DNA of 64,000 nt from Apodemus sylvaticus (lineage: Eukaryota; Chordata; Mammalia; Rodentia; Muridae): contig NC_067495.1 in NCBI RefSeq assembly GCF_947179515.1, positions 139,344,596-139,408,595 of the forward strand. The letters are read 5' to 3'. This document shows positions 47,262 through 59,026 of this stretch, piece after piece (position 1 is the first letter of the stretch; each line of letters begins with the position of its first letter). The position numbers were made by a program, and so were the translations under genes. Under the pieces are notes generated by a model that saw nothing but the letters and a program-made list of their open reading frames with translations, searched no databases and was not told the DNA's origin.

Positions 47262-47590
47262 AATAAATTTTAAAATGTATTCTTCTCTACTACATTATAT
47301 CCTGATGGCAGTTTCCCCTCTTTTCACACCTTCCAATGAATGAACCCCCATCTCTCCCAGATCCACTGCTGCTGCATTTCCCTTCAGAAAAGAGCAGTCC
47401 TCCCAGGGATAACAGCCAAATATGGCATAACAAGTTACAAATAAAACTAGGCACAAATTGTCAGATCAAGGATTGGTAAGGAAACAAAGTAGCAAGAAAA
47501 GTGTCCCAAGACAAGGCAAAAGAGACAGCCCATGGAGCTCACAAAGAATGTAAACTGATGGGGCTTGATATGCACAGTGAGGGATCCTAA
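47262..47590 (-). mobile_element. Old L1 3'UTR fragment (Lx-type)
   Basis: Antisense UTR features: TATTCTTCTCTACTACATTATATCC, a C-rich block, CAGCCAAATATGGCATAACAAG, GACTAGGCACAAA-like sequence and GACAAGGCAAAAGAGACAGCCC. No ORF2 attached. Confidence 0.55.
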
Positions 47591-48024
47591 TGATTTTGAT
47601 ATGCTTATTCCTGAAGAATAGTTATTGTGATAATTTTTTCATATATTTGTTGGCTATTTGCATACCTTCTTTTGAGAAAGATCTCTTTGGATGTTTTAAC
47701 CATTTTAAAGCCATGATATGTGCCTTCTCTATTCTGAGTTGAGCTATATTTAGTAAATCAATCTTATATCAGCTACAGAGTCACAATACAGTTTAATTTT
47801 ATCTTCACAGTTTATAAACTGATATATTTCTCAGAAATATATGAACTGAATATTTCTAAGACTACACAAAGAATACTAATTGTACTTACAGAAAATTTGT
47901 TGCACATGTAAAAATGGATCATACAAATTAATAAAAAGTAATGAATGCATTAAAGTATATATATATGTTCATACTATATTCTGAAAAACTTCTAAACATA
48001 GAAACATTGCAAACTATATCTACT
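47591..48024. other. AT-rich intergenic sequence, nothing recognised
   Basis: No repeat family or gene was recognised. Confidence 0.5.
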
Positions 48025-48470
48025 ATGTGGATTCTTTTAAATATTTTATAATTATTTGGGAGTTTAATCATATTTTGAACATATTCATCCTCTTCAAGAT
48101 CCACCTTTATTCTCTACACATGCAACTTCAAGTTTCTATTAAAAATATATCCAGTCCAATTAGCATAACTCCCATTACGTGAAATCCAGGATGTGTGGCT
48201 ATCCATTGAACATGTCTGTCTTATGAGTGTTCATATGCTTAAAGCTAATTAACTTTCTGTCTCCTGGCAGTTATAATTTATTAATAACCTTGGGAATAGA
48301 GTTAGGACTGGGTGTTGTCCTCCTCCACACTGGGATTGGCTCTGGCTTGCTATAATAACTATTGTGATCTCATATGTTCAACTGCCTAATTGTATCCAGC
48401 CAACACTGGTTCCCTATAGTAAATTATGTTAGGGACTAGTTCCTCAGTACACAGGGTTTCAGGGACTTAT
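48025..48470 (-). mobile_element. Possible old L1 3'UTR fragment (Lx-type)
   Basis: CCAGTCCAATTAGCATAACTCCC, GTGTGGCTATCCATTGAAC and CTGGGATTGGCTCTGGC are in the order of the antisense UTR partly seen at 26925-27160. Strongly diverged. Confidence 0.4.
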
Positions 48471-49456
48471 ACAAACCATGCTCAAATAGATAGCAGGGCC
48501 TCTATCATTTCTGGAGATCTAGAATAAATTCATCATAAAATTAAAATTTTACACTTGCTTACTTTTGTATTTTTCTTTGTTCCATGGAATACCCTTTGTC
48601 TATAGAAAAATAAGGAGATTAAAGCTTCTTTATGTTTATGTCAAAAACTTGGGGTAAAATATAAATGTCAAAGTTTCTGGTAAACATCAATAACTAGGAT
48701 GTATTATTACATACAAAGATACAATTTATTCACAAAGTCACATTAAAGTAGGGATTAATACCTACATTTTATGAATAAAATGCAGAGTTTAGTGACATTA
48801 TTTAAGTGACAGCAAGTACAAAGTGGATTCATATTATAATGTTGGCCCACTTAATGCCAGTGTCTCTGTTGAACCATATATCAGATATGACTTTTATTCC
48901 TCTTTATAACATAATGTAATTTGATTTTTGATTTTTTGATTAGTTTATTTAACAAATACAGAGCATTAGTGGAAAATATTTAGGAATATATTATTCTTAA
49001 AAATAAAAAATAATTGGTGTGATCATATTTCAAATATAAACAAAGGACCACAAAATATATTAAAATGATTTTATTCATGGAAAAACATTTGCAGTTTTAT
49101 ATGAAAAATATGCCTTTGATAATATAAATAGTAAGTTACTAACCCCCCTATCTTGGACCTTGACATCTAATCCAGGATTCAGAGACATATAATGTATTCA
49201 GTCCTCAAAGCAAAAATTGTACATGTGGTAATAATAAGGTTTCAAAAAACATTCTCTGTGATTTGAAGAAATAGAACTAGGTCTCCACAGGAAAGTAAGT
49301 GCCTTCTTGGAGGGCAGTCGATGTTACATCAATTTAAAAAGAATTAACAAATATCACTTGAGCAAAGAGGAAAAGGATATTAGAGACCAAGTGAATAGCT
49401 GGAAAAAATTCATAGTTGATTTTAGCCTATTTTCTGATGACTCTCTTGAGAAGCTA
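48471..49456. other. AT-rich intergenic sequence, nothing recognised
   Basis: No repeat family or gene was recognised. 49307-49456 happens to be open and in frame with the following L1 ORF2, but has no ATG start. Confidence 0.5.
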
Positions 49457-50170
49457 GACAGCAGGTGTTGGAGAGGGTGCGGAGAAAGAGGAACACTCCT
49501 CCACTGCTGGTGGGGTTGCAAATTGGTACAACCACTCTGGAAAGCAGTCTGGCGGTTCCTCCGAAAACTGGGCACCTCACTTCCAGAAGATCCTGCTATA
49601 CCACTCCTGGGCATATACCCAGAGGATTCCCCACCATGTAATAAGGATACATGCTCTACTATGTTCATAGCAGCCCTATTTATAATTGCCAGATGCTGGA
49701 AAGAACCCAGGTATCCCTCAACAGAAGAGTGGATACAAAAAATGTGGTATATCTACACAATGGAGTACTATTCAGCCATTAGAAACAATGAATTCATGAA
49801 ATTCTTAGGCAAATGGATGGAGCTAGAGAACATCATACTAAGTGAGGTAACCCAGACTCAAAAGGTGAATCATGGTATGCACTCACTAATAAGTGGTTAT
49901 TAACCTAGAAAACTGGAATACCCAAAACATAATCCACACATCAAATGAGATACAAGAAGAAAGCAGGAGTGGTCCCTGGTTCTGGAAAGACTCAGTGAAA
50001 CAGTATTTGGCAAAACCAGAACGGGGAACTGGGAAGGGGTGGGAGGGAGGACAGGGGAAGAGAAGGGGGCTTACGGGACTTTCGGGGAGTGGGGGGGGGG
50101 GCTAGAAAAGGGGAAATCATTTGAAATGTAAATAAATTATATCAAATAAAAAAAAAGACAAAAAGAAAAA
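49457..50170 (+). mobile_element. L1 3' end, young rat type
   Basis: ORF2 from about 49457 to TAA at 49901-49903 is fully open. It has the cysteine motif CWRGCGERGTLLHCWWGC (about 49466-49519) and the LISGY end. The 3'UTR with G tract (50035-50101), GAAATGTAAATAAA and a long A-rich tail with G interruptions (50146-50185) follow. About 700 bp, 5'-truncated. From 49574 it is nearly identical to 1-590. I found no convincing TSD. Confidence 0.93.
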
Positions 50171-50185
50171 AAGAAAAAAAAAGAA

Positions 50186-51138
50186 AACAACTGCTTGTGT
50201 TATCTCTTATAGGCCTCTCCCAACTTCTCTCAATGGATAAAATTAAATCTATAAGAAAGCCTATTCTAAATAAAATCCAACTGTACCTTAATGAATAAAT
50301 AAGTAGTGCACCAATTTATAAGTAAAACTGATTGGGATCTTGGTCACTGTTCTGTGGATAAGAGCACATGGCAGCATGACCTTGTAATTTGATCTCATTT
50401 ACTAATCATGAACATACTAATAACATAGTGAAAAATTTAAAATTTCCATAATAAAGGCAGAAAGCCTCAAAGGGAGTGATCTGACATGATACAAAAAAAA
50501 TGTGTCACAAAAAAACATTTTCTCATAAGAATCTGACACAAAAGAATCAGGCAGAAGATCAGGCAAAAGAGCATAAGTCTGACATCAGTGCCTTTAGGAT
50601 GCAGGAATTAATGATAGAAACATGGCCAGTCAAAAACATTTGGCTGAACTTTCTCAAAATAATGTTATCCACATTATCAAAACTCCTGATTGCATCATAA
50701 CTGATAGTTTGAAGTATTGGCTTTAACTTACTTAAATGATTAATATATATTTTGGTTTAATAAGCTATTATTCGCCAAATCATAACCAAGCAAAGAGAAA
50801 AGAGGCATAAAGAAGGGAACATGGGTAGCAAGTCTAGATAAGCAAGAATTGAAAATTATTTGAGATTATCTATGGATTTGAGGGTGTTTTTAATGCTTTT
50901 GTTTTGCTTTTGTTTTGTTTGGATATATCATGGAAGTGTAGGTACTGAAGCTAATATTGAAGGGACCTGTGTTTGTCTCTCAGTATTCGACATGTACTAA
51001 ATAGAACCTGTTAACATCCATTTGTATTGCTAGTGTGATTAATTTCAGTGTATGTCTGTAATTCTTACTGATTCCTCATAATACAATTAATTACATTAAA
51101 TATCTGTACTTACCTGATAGGGGCAATGTATTGGCTTA
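50186..51138. other. AT-rich intergenic sequence, nothing recognised
   Basis: No repeat family or gene was recognised. The 66-codon frame at 50500 shows no features. Confidence 0.5.
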
Positions 51139-51180
51139 AAAAAAAAAAGAAAGAAAGAAAGAAAAAAAAGTAAAAAGAAA
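51139..51180. repeat. A-rich (GAAA)n tract
   Basis: A12 followed by GAAA repeats and A8. No retroelement body could be found to its left, so its origin is unknown. Confidence 0.85.
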
Positions 51181-51216
51181 TACTAATACTAGTATTCGTC
51201 TATTTGTCACCTAGAA

Positions 51217-51337
51217 TTCACACACACACACACACACACACATACACTAACACATACATACATACTGAGAGAGAAAGAGAGAGATATATACAGAGAGACA
51301 GAGAAAGACAGAGAGAAAGAGTCAGAGATAGAGAGAG
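51217..51337. repeat. (CA)n then GA-rich degenerate repeat
   Basis: CA run at 51219-51241, CATA units to 51267, then GAGAGA/CAGAGA units to 51337. A third CA-then-GA compound tract, older and more degenerate than 18335 and 45992. Confidence 0.9.
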
Positions 51338-52301
51338 CCATGTACAATAGTTTAGAGTTATTTAGAGTTACCCAACATAGGAGATCAAGGTCACTTGAGA
51401 AACCATGGGTTTCCAAATCAAAAGCACAGTGTCAAGTATGAGATACTCGCCATGAACTTGTAATTTAAAAGTGTTATAGAAATCCATAAAACAATATAGA
51501 CTCTATCTTAGGCACAGGCTCTAAGATCAAGAATTGATTAATGGGACCTAATGGACCTGGAAAGCTTCTGTAAGGCAAAGGACATAGTCAATAAAACAAA
51601 TAGGCAACCTACAGATTCAGAAAAAATCTTCACTACATACACATCCAATAGAGGGCTAATATCCAAAATATATAAAGAACTCAAAAAACTAATCACCAAC
51701 AAACCAAAGAAACCAATAAAAAAAATGATGTATAGAACTAAACTGAGATTTCACAACTGAGGAATCTTGAATGGCTGGGAAGCAGCTAAAGAAATGTCCA
51801 ATGTCCTTAGTGATCAGAGAAATGCAAATCAAAGCATCTCTAAAATACTACCTTACACCAATCAGAATGGCTATAATCAAATGTTAGATGATACCACGTT
51901 GGTGGCAGGGATATGGAGAAAGCAGAACCCTCCTCCATTGCTGGTAGGATTGCAAACTGGTACAACTACTCTGGAAATCAATCTGGAGGTTCCTCAGAAA
52001 ATTGGAAACAGATCTACCCAAAGACACAGAAATACAACTCTTGGGCATATACCCAAAAGATAGTCCACCATGCCACAGGGTATGTGTTCCACTATGTTGA
52101 GTCCTGAGAGGGACTTTACATCATGGCCAATACTAGGAAGAGGGAACTTAAAGAGTCCACCTCCAGCATGAAGACAAGGCAGTGAGTGAGGGATGGGGTT
52201 GCCATCCCACAGTCAAAACTCTGACCCATAATTGTTTCTGTCTAAAAGAATTACAGAGACAAAAAAATGGAGAACAGTTTGAGGAAAACAAGCTTTTTTG
52301 T

Positions 52302-52302
<1 letters not shown>

Positions 52303-52345
<43 letters not shown>
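52303..52345. repeat. (TTTA)n inside the L1 3'UTR
   Basis: About ten TTTA units within the UTR, between GAGGAAAACAAGC and TCGGTCCAGC. The UTR reads continuously without it, so it is a later insertion or expansion. It is complementary to the element's own (AATA)n tail. Confidence 0.9.
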
Positions 52346-52887
52346 CTTTCGGTCCAGCAACAGGTCCAAAGTAGGGTCCAGCTCAAGTGGAAATCCCAAG
52401 GTTGGACACTGTCACTGAGGCCATGGAATGCTCACAAAAAGGGACACTCCAGAAGACCCAACAAGTAGGTGAAAGAGTCCGATGTAGATGTTTGCATCCA
52501 ACCAATGGACAGAAGGTGCTGAGCCCTATGGCTGAATTAGATAAAGGCTGGAAGAAGCTGAGGAGAAAGGTGATCCTGTAGGAGGACCAGCAGTCCCAAT
52601 TAACAAGAGATCCCTGAGATCTCTCAAACACTGGACCACCAACAAGGCAGCATATACCAGCTGATATGAGGCTCCCAACACATATATGGCAGAGAACTGC
52701 TGGGTGTCTGTTCAGTTAGAGAAGATGCACCTAACCCTCAAGAGACTGGAGGCCTCAGGGAGTTTAGAGGCTGTTTGGGTGGATGGTGGTTTGTGGAGAC
52801 ATTCTCATGGAGACAGGAGGCTGGGGAGGCGGTATGGGATGTGGAACTTTCGGGAGAGTGGACCAAGGTGGGAGAATACAATCTGGA

Positions 52888-52890
52888 GAA

Positions 52891-52933
<43 letters not shown>
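52888..52933. repeat. (AATA)n tail of the L1
   Basis: Eleven or so AATA units form the 3' end of the L1. Tails of this UTR type are often made of AAATA-like units. Confidence 0.9.
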
Positions 52934-52934
<1 letters not shown>

Positions 52935-52980
52935 AAAGACAAAAAATGTGTTACGGAAATCCATCAAACAATACAGGCTA

Positions 52981-53275
52981 CTGCCATTTGTCTTGGTAGC
53001 CCAAGGGTACTTGATGGTAAAACCTTCTTGCTGACGATATCATACGCATTTGTCCAAGGACATGGCAAAAATCAAAGTGGTGATGACCAGAAATCTCCAT
53101 CCCTATTTGGTACCATTCACTGTACTGTATGGTGCCATGCAATGTGCTGTGGAGAGAACTTATCCTTGGACAGATGTGAAGAGCAATTACAAATGTACCA
53201 AGTGATGCCAATTGATACAATAGTAATACAAATGTTATGGGGGTAACCAACCATGTTTTTATTGGATTCGAGTCC
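52981..53275 (+). repeat. Possible rodent repeat, unassigned
   Basis: TTTGTCTTGGTAGCCCAAGG, CATTTGTCCAAGGACATGGC, GTGCCATGCAATGTGCTGTGG and ATGTTATGGGGGTAACCAACC look like a repetitive rodent sequence that I have partial memory of (old L1 3'UTR or similar). Low confidence. Not coding: the 111-codon antisense frame has no support. Confidence 0.35.
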
Positions 53276-53338
53276 TGTACAATACAAATATATACATCCA
53301 TACATATATACATATATACATATACATATATGTATTTG

Positions 53339-53378
53339 GATCCCTATATGCATTTATGCATATATGTATATAGGGATC
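53339..53378. repeat. AT-rich inverted repeat (hairpin)
   Basis: GATCCCTATAT (53339-53349) and ATATAGGGATC (53368-53378) are perfect 11-bp arms with an 18-base AT-rich centre that itself pairs partly (GCAT/ATGC). It follows a TATACATA-rich stretch (53288-53335). Cruciform potential; no function is implied. Confidence 0.85.
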
Positions 53379-53825
53379 AAATTGCTAATACTACTTTTCA
53401 AAGTGGACAACATATCAAACAGTCCAAAAATTTATATCTCTTTACCTACAAATAAATGCAACAGTTTTCAGAAAAGATTTTTTTCTTTGTGAAATATTTT
53501 GTAGTTAATTTAGAATCTTATAGTCAAAGTACAGAAATAAATGACTGAGGAAAACCCAGCCACAAATGAGTGTCTATATCACAATCCTCTCCAAGTCTCA
53601 GGGATCATTGCTGAATATGGTATAAATGACTGTAAAACAATATAATATATTTTCATCTAGACAACTCTTAGATATATCCCATCTCCCTACTTTCCCCCAA
53701 ATTCATTTCTGCTATTTTTCTTTTTCTTTTATATAATTACAATCCAATTTTCACTGTCCATATTGATTATATCTAGGTTATCTACTGGACTATGGTTAAG
53801 CAACTAGGTGCTACACCTTTGACAA
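53379..53825. other. Intergenic sequence, nothing recognised
   Basis: No repeat family or gene was recognised before the TSD at 53826. Confidence 0.5.
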
Positions 53826-54614
53826 AAAGCTGACTTTCAGCAAACACTTGTTGGCATCCACAATAGTATCTGGGTTTATTAACCGTATTTGGTATCGATC
53901 CCCAGGTGGGGCAGTCTCTGGATGGCCTTTCCTTCAATCTCTGCTCAACACTTTGTATCTCCTCCCACGGATATTTTGATCTCCTTCTAAGAACTGAAGC
54001 ATCCACACTTTGGTCTTCCTTCTTCTTGAGTTTCATATGGTCTGGGAATTATATCTTGGGTATTCTGAGCTTCTGGGCTATTATCCACTTATCAGTGAGT
54101 ACACACCATGTGTGTTCTTTTGCGAATAGGTAACCTCACTCAGAATATTTTCTAGTTCCACCCATTTGCTTAAGAATTTCATGAATTCATTGTTTTTAAT
54201 AACTGAGTAGTATTCCCAGTCAGTTATTAATAAATGTACTGGAGCCTGATATGGCTGTTTCCTAAGAGGCTCTGCCAATGCCTGACAAATACAGAGGTGG
54301 ATGCTCTCAGCCAAGTATTAGACTGAGCACAGGGTCCCCAATGGGGGAGTTAGAGAAAGGACTAAAGGAGCTGAAGGTGATTGCAGCCCCATAGGAGGAA
54401 CAACAATACCAATCAACCAGAATCCCCAGAGCTCCCAGGGACTAAACTGCCAACCAAAGAGGAAAAGGGATAATATTTGAAAAGTAAATAAAGAAAATAT
54501 CTAATAAAAATGTCAAAAAAGAAAAAGAAATAGTAAAAGAAAAAGAAAAAGAAAAGGAAAAAGAAAAAGAAAAAGAAAAAGGAAAAGAAAAAGAAAAAGA
54601 AAGCTGACTCTCAG
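53826..54614 (+). mobile_element. L1 with 5' inversion, TSD and snap-back junction
   Basis: TSD AAAGCTGACTTTCAG (53826-53840) and AAAGCTGACTCTCAG (54600-54614) match at 14 of 15. The inverted part (53841-54216, minus) runs 3'UTR start back into the ORF2 C-terminus. The direct part (54217-54510, plus) is mostly 3'UTR (GGAGCCTGATATGGCTG, GGGGGAGTTAGAGAAAGG, TTTGAAAAGTAAATAAAG). An AAAAAG-rich tail follows to 54599. The junction holds 11-bp inverted arms TTAATAACTGA (54196-54206) and TCAGTTATTAA (54220-54230) with a 13-base loop. Confidence 0.88.
54511..54599. repeat. (AAAAAG)n L1 tail expansion
   Basis: About 80 bases of AAAAAG/AAAAGG units between the L1 UTR end and the right TSD. It is a tail-derived microsatellite. 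Confidence 0.92.
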
Positions 54615-55779
54615 TCCCTTGGACTCTAGCAACTATCCACAGTACCTCTGTTAAAGAAAGACTCACACTTTCCCACTCCATGTTAAACCTGATCAAAAGA
54701 TACTACATCAAATTGTCAAAGAAGTAATCCATTTTTGTTTAAAAACTTGGGACAAAGGACTAAAGCACTCTAAGCACATTTTCAATCTTTAAACTGACAT
54801 AAAATATGTAGGTGTGCTGCAATAACAGATTCTGAATTCCTGAACATAATTTTACATCTTACATAGTACTTGAAGCAATGTTGCTTTTATCTAACTGTAG
54901 TATGTCATTGCATTTTATAAGTGGATTATTTTACTGATATTTCATAGTTGATTCTCTCTAAACTATCATTTGGTCAGGCCTTTTAAGGGCTTAATGATCA
55001 AGGAGATCAAAAATAATTCATGGCCAAAATAACATAGGTAGAAAATTTTCAAAGAGATATGGAAGTTATCTCAAATATAGGAGGGTCTTTAGAAGAAAAG
55101 AGGGTTCAATATTGTGCAATCAGAGAAGGTAAAAGAATTATTTATTGAATTTATATGAAAAAAATGTATATATATAATTTAAATAGTTACCAGGGAACTG
55201 ACAACAGTAGATGAGGGTTTGAAACAAAAATAAAAGAATTTATATAAACAATCTAAAATGACTATTTTATTTCAACCACCTACATAACCCTACGATATAT
55301 ATTTTGTTGTTTGAATATTAATAATCATTATCCAGATGTGTATAGTATTGAACATTGATTGAACATACCTATTTGAGGCAGTATTTTTGGCACACCCTGA
55401 TGAAAAACAGTATCCCTATGAATTCATTCTTTTGACTGTGACTACAATCAGCCCACTGAATTCCTCTACCTTGTTTATCCTCTCAAACTCTGCATTACAT
55501 TTTTTTTCAAATTTCCACTGTTCTTGGTGCTACAGATTTTCTTTCTTTTTTTTTAAATTTTATGTGATGCTTTGACTTAATCTCTAGTTTTCCATTTGTT
55601 TTTCTCCAATAGTATTCTAAAGTTTTTCTAAGCCATATTGACCTACTGCCCAGATTCTATGCCTAACTCATTTCTGTCATGGTCCGCGAATTGATTTTCA
55701 TCCTTAAATTCTATTGTCAATGCAGGAAAGCACTAACTTTTCACTTATTCCAAAATGAAATTAATGTGCTATGATCATA
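54615..55779. other. AT-rich intergenic sequence, nothing recognised
   Basis: No repeat family or gene was recognised. Confidence 0.5.
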
Positions 55780-55970
55780 GTTCAGGTGATAGAATGATGA
55801 CATAGAATACAGAAAGCCCAGGGCTCCATGAACCACATAAACTGGGTTAGGCCTTTAACCTCGCATTTAGAAGATAGAAATATGAGGATTTGAATGAATA
55901 TCAAGATCATTTCTTACTACAGAAACAGTTCAAGACTACCTGAGATACATGAGATATTATCACAAAATAT
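55780..55970 (+). mobile_element. B4/RSINE-like SINE (tRNA/ID head + B1 body)
   Basis: TTCAGGTGATAGAATGATG, AGAAAGCCCAGGGCTCCATG (ID/tRNA-like part), then CATAAACTGGGTTAGGCC, CTTTAACCTCGCATTTAG, CAGTTCAAGACTACCTGAG (B1-like part) and TACATGAGATATTATC. The dimer order is that of the old B4/RSINE class. Strongly diverged. Confidence 0.7.
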
Positions 55971-58492
55971 GAGGGGTTGGGGGAACAAACAGGTGAGGCA
56001 GCATTTTCAAGAACAGTCTGTTCAGAAATCAACAGTTCCTTGCTTACTTCTAGATGTTCTTCTATGTACTAAATGCATGATATTCATATGTACAACAGTT
56101 ACGTGTTATTAAGTTTATCATTTTCACTTTCAATATTGGAAAATGCGTTCTGAGAGTTAACCATTTGATCAGTTGCACAGAAAATAAGTGAATGTTGTAC
56201 AAGATGAACACACTACAAATCCCTGATTCACCCCAAATAGCCCTTCCACTTTTATTCTGGGACGTTCCTTTAACATACAAACACTTCATAGTTAAATGAT
56301 CTTGTTCATGTCAACAGGTCTTCAGGGAAAATAATTTCAGGTCCTTCAAGTACTTATTTTGTTATATGATTTCCCGGTTTCTCCTTATTTAGTTGCTTTA
56401 CATAGAAGAGAATTTAATTTGACTGTATACCAATATAATCAATTGCCTGCATGCACACTGGCAAATATAAGCATATTTGACTTTCTGTATACTTATTCCC
56501 CCCAAAATTACTATTGACTTTTCTAACAGAATGATATTAATCTTTGCCCTTTCATCACCTATACAGCTTATCTAAAGTGCAGAATGCTAATTTAGCCTAT
56601 GAGTAAATAGAAACTATTCTAATGTGAGCATCATTTCGTTAATGCTTTGTGCTATGCTTTGAAATCAATGGAGAGGAATGCAAATAATAATACTTTATAG
56701 CATTAAGGATTAAATTCACTATAAACAAAGACTGTGTTTTTAATGCATTGTAAAGGAGGCAATTTTCTTTAAAAGCCAATAATTTGCTTCTAACTGTTCA
56801 GGGAAGAAGCTGTTTCTTTGTTGGCCTGTCTCCATTGCCAATCTATTTGTCTAAAATTGCAGAGACTTACATAAAATTAAAAACGAAGTAGCTCTGGAGC
56901 ATCTTCAGATTTCACATCCAAAAGATAGCTCTGAAATTATGTAATAATTTTGTAGTACAAGGTCACCCTGTAATCTCTATTTTACATTTCCACTGCAAAG
57001 TCAAAAATCATACCATTGAAGAGTTTCTACTACAGCAAAAGTCTCTTTATATGTTGTGTCATAGCTCATAGGGGACAGTGCAGCCTGTTTCAGAATGTCA
57101 GAGAAAGAGCCCTTGAAGGAAACTAATGGAAATATTACTTCAAAAAACTAATGTACAGATGGAAGAGAAAGATCAGACATTTCCCAGGTGTTTACTCAAG
57201 CAAAGATTAAAACCTATATGCCCACCTACTTGTAAATTAAGAAGGCTTTTACTTAATTTGCTTGAGAAAAATCAAAATCAAAATAATATGATGTCCATAA
57301 GAGAAAAGTTGGATTGTGCCCCTTCTTGCTTACTATAGATCATACTGAACAGATCATATCTGAAGAAGCCATATTATTATATACCTAGAAATTTAAAACT
57401 ATACATGATAGAAAAGATATGCTACATTTCACACTGTTAGAAGAGCACAGCACTGGCTTGAAATCTAATTTAAATCCCCAAGATTTAGCTTAATATTATT
57501 AAAGGTTACAAAATGTGATTTATAAAAAATTCATAGGATTCCTGTTAATTTTAGATATGTTTATTTTTACTGCTTTTTTACAGTTTAAAATATTATTTCT
57601 GGAGTTAAGTTTTGTCTATGTTATAAAATAGCTTTTCATAATATATCATGAATATTTGTCAGAGGATATATTTCTTTCCCCAATGTATTAAAATGTTTCC
57701 CCAAGTACATTGTAACAATCCACACCATAGTGAGTTTTAGTGTTTTTAATATTTACCTTTAAATGTATAATTATTCAAAAATATCCCATTATAAAAAATA
57801 TAAATGTTACTCATCTAAATGCAGATCCATTTGAATATATTTTCCATGGATGAAGACTGATATTATAAATATATTATAAATACTGTTATTAAAAATTAAA
57901 TTTTAGAGTACCAAACAAGGACACTAGCATTTTTTTTCATTGCCAGTGATTTAAGAAGGAGGAAAACCTATGGGAATATAATTTATTGGCAGTTCACTGT
58001 TAGAAGATTTGCTAACTTGCGTTGTGACCTTGCATAAGTAACTTATCCTCTATGGACTTGAGTTTTCTCATCTAAAGAGTAGGAAAAAATTGTTACATGA
58101 ACTGTAGTGACCCTTGCAGCTATAATATTCCATGACTCCTTTTATATTGAATAAAGTATGCTAGCACAGAACATCTCCAGATGCTAGTAAATAAAGTAAG
58201 GTGCATTTACCAGTGCTCAAAAATACATCTACAATTATGCATCATCACATAGTTAATTTGTACTTTTGCCCTCAATTAAACTGTCATCTATGAAGAAAGA
58301 AAAAACTGTTTGCACAACAAGCCATATAACAAAGAGCACATTTATTAAAGGAACTGGAAAAGATACAAAAAAAAAAAAAAAACAAAGAATGCAGAAAATT
58401 CTTTCTAAGGCAATGAAGCAGACTATCTGGCATAATCTCCAAATGGGTCTCTGTCTTTTCTTTTTTAATACTGTGATCATACCCTTTATAGG

Positions 58493-58497
<5 letters not shown>
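55971..58497. other. AT-rich intergenic sequence, nothing recognised
   Basis: 2.5 kb without a recognised repeat family or gene. A run of 15 or more A lies at about 58368-58382. The 70-codon frame at 57126 has no recognisable domain. Confidence 0.5.

Positions 58498-58528
<31 letters not shown>
58497..58528. repeat. (ATT)n microsatellite
   Basis: About ten ATT units. A poly-L/N frame across it is an artefact. Confidence 0.95.
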
Positions 58529-58544
58529 TTCTTTCTTCCTGTTT

Positions 58545-58790
58545 TGGATTAGTTGGAGAATTTCTTCTCTGCCAGATTTATACATGTATGCAATACATAT
58601 TTATTATTCCCATTCCTGACCCATCCTTTTTCCATCCAACCCCTGTGAACCCCAAAACTTTCTCAAATCCTTTACCTACAATATTGTCTCTTTATTTTAT
58701 TCTTTGTCTTTATTTTATGTTTCGTTGAGTTTCACCTGGCTTAGCTGTGTGCCCATAGGTATATAACTGGAAACTACTAAGCTTACCATT
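58545..58790 (-). mobile_element. Possible old L1 3'UTR fragment (Lx-type)
   Basis: TTTATACATGTATGCAATAC, a C-rich CATCCAACCCCTGTGAACCCC block, and TGTGTGCCCATAGGTATATAAC fit the antisense of an old L1 UTR. Tentative. Confidence 0.4.
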
Positions 58791-59026
58791 GGGCATACAG
58801 CTAATCCCAAATTAGACAGGAGAAATTCTATAGCTGATTAAAACCTTCAAGATTGTGGCTAGACACAAACTCAAATAAATCAGTAACAAAGGATAGAATG
58901 GCTAAGAAACAAGTTAGGGAAACATCATCATTCACAGTAGCCACAAATACTCTGAAGTATATTGATGTAACTCTAACCAAGCAAGTGAAAGACGTGTATG
59001 ACAAGAATTTCAAATCTCTTAAGAAC

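Larger units (their letters stand above)
51471..52980 (+). mobile_element. L1 (ORF2 C-terminus + long 3'UTR) between 33-bp direct repeats
   Basis: ORF2 from about 51515 has CTCTAAGATCAAGAATTG, GGAAAGCTTCTGTAAGGC and GGGCATATACCCAAAAGATAG, but the true C-terminus is lost. A distinct 3'UTR follows (AAAGTAGGGTCCAGCTCAAG, CACTGGACCACCAAC, GGAACTTTCGGGAGAGTGG) with an (AATA)n tail at 52888-52933. The flanks GTGTTATAGAAATCCAT... (51471-51503) and GTGTTACGGAAATCCAT... (52948-52980) match at 28 of 33 positions. They are read as an old, unusually long TSD. Confidence 0.78.

Noticed and set aside
49307..49903. 198-codon open frame that seems to fuse ~50 novel residues to the L1 ORF2 C-terminus
   Set aside because: The putative start codon is TTG, not ATG, and the first third is non-L1 flank that is open by chance. 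There is no promoter or splice evidence for a chimeric gene.
53028..53313. Possible exon at 53.0-53.3 kb because of a moderately GC-richer, open antisense frame
   Set aside because: No splice-site pair or known domain. The sequence looks like an old rodent repeat and is bordered by an L1 and an AT-rich palindrome.
58253..58619. 117- and 110-codon opposing frames near 58.3-58.6 kb
   Set aside because: Both are driven by the poly-A and ATT microsatellite codons (poly-K, poly-N, poly-L).
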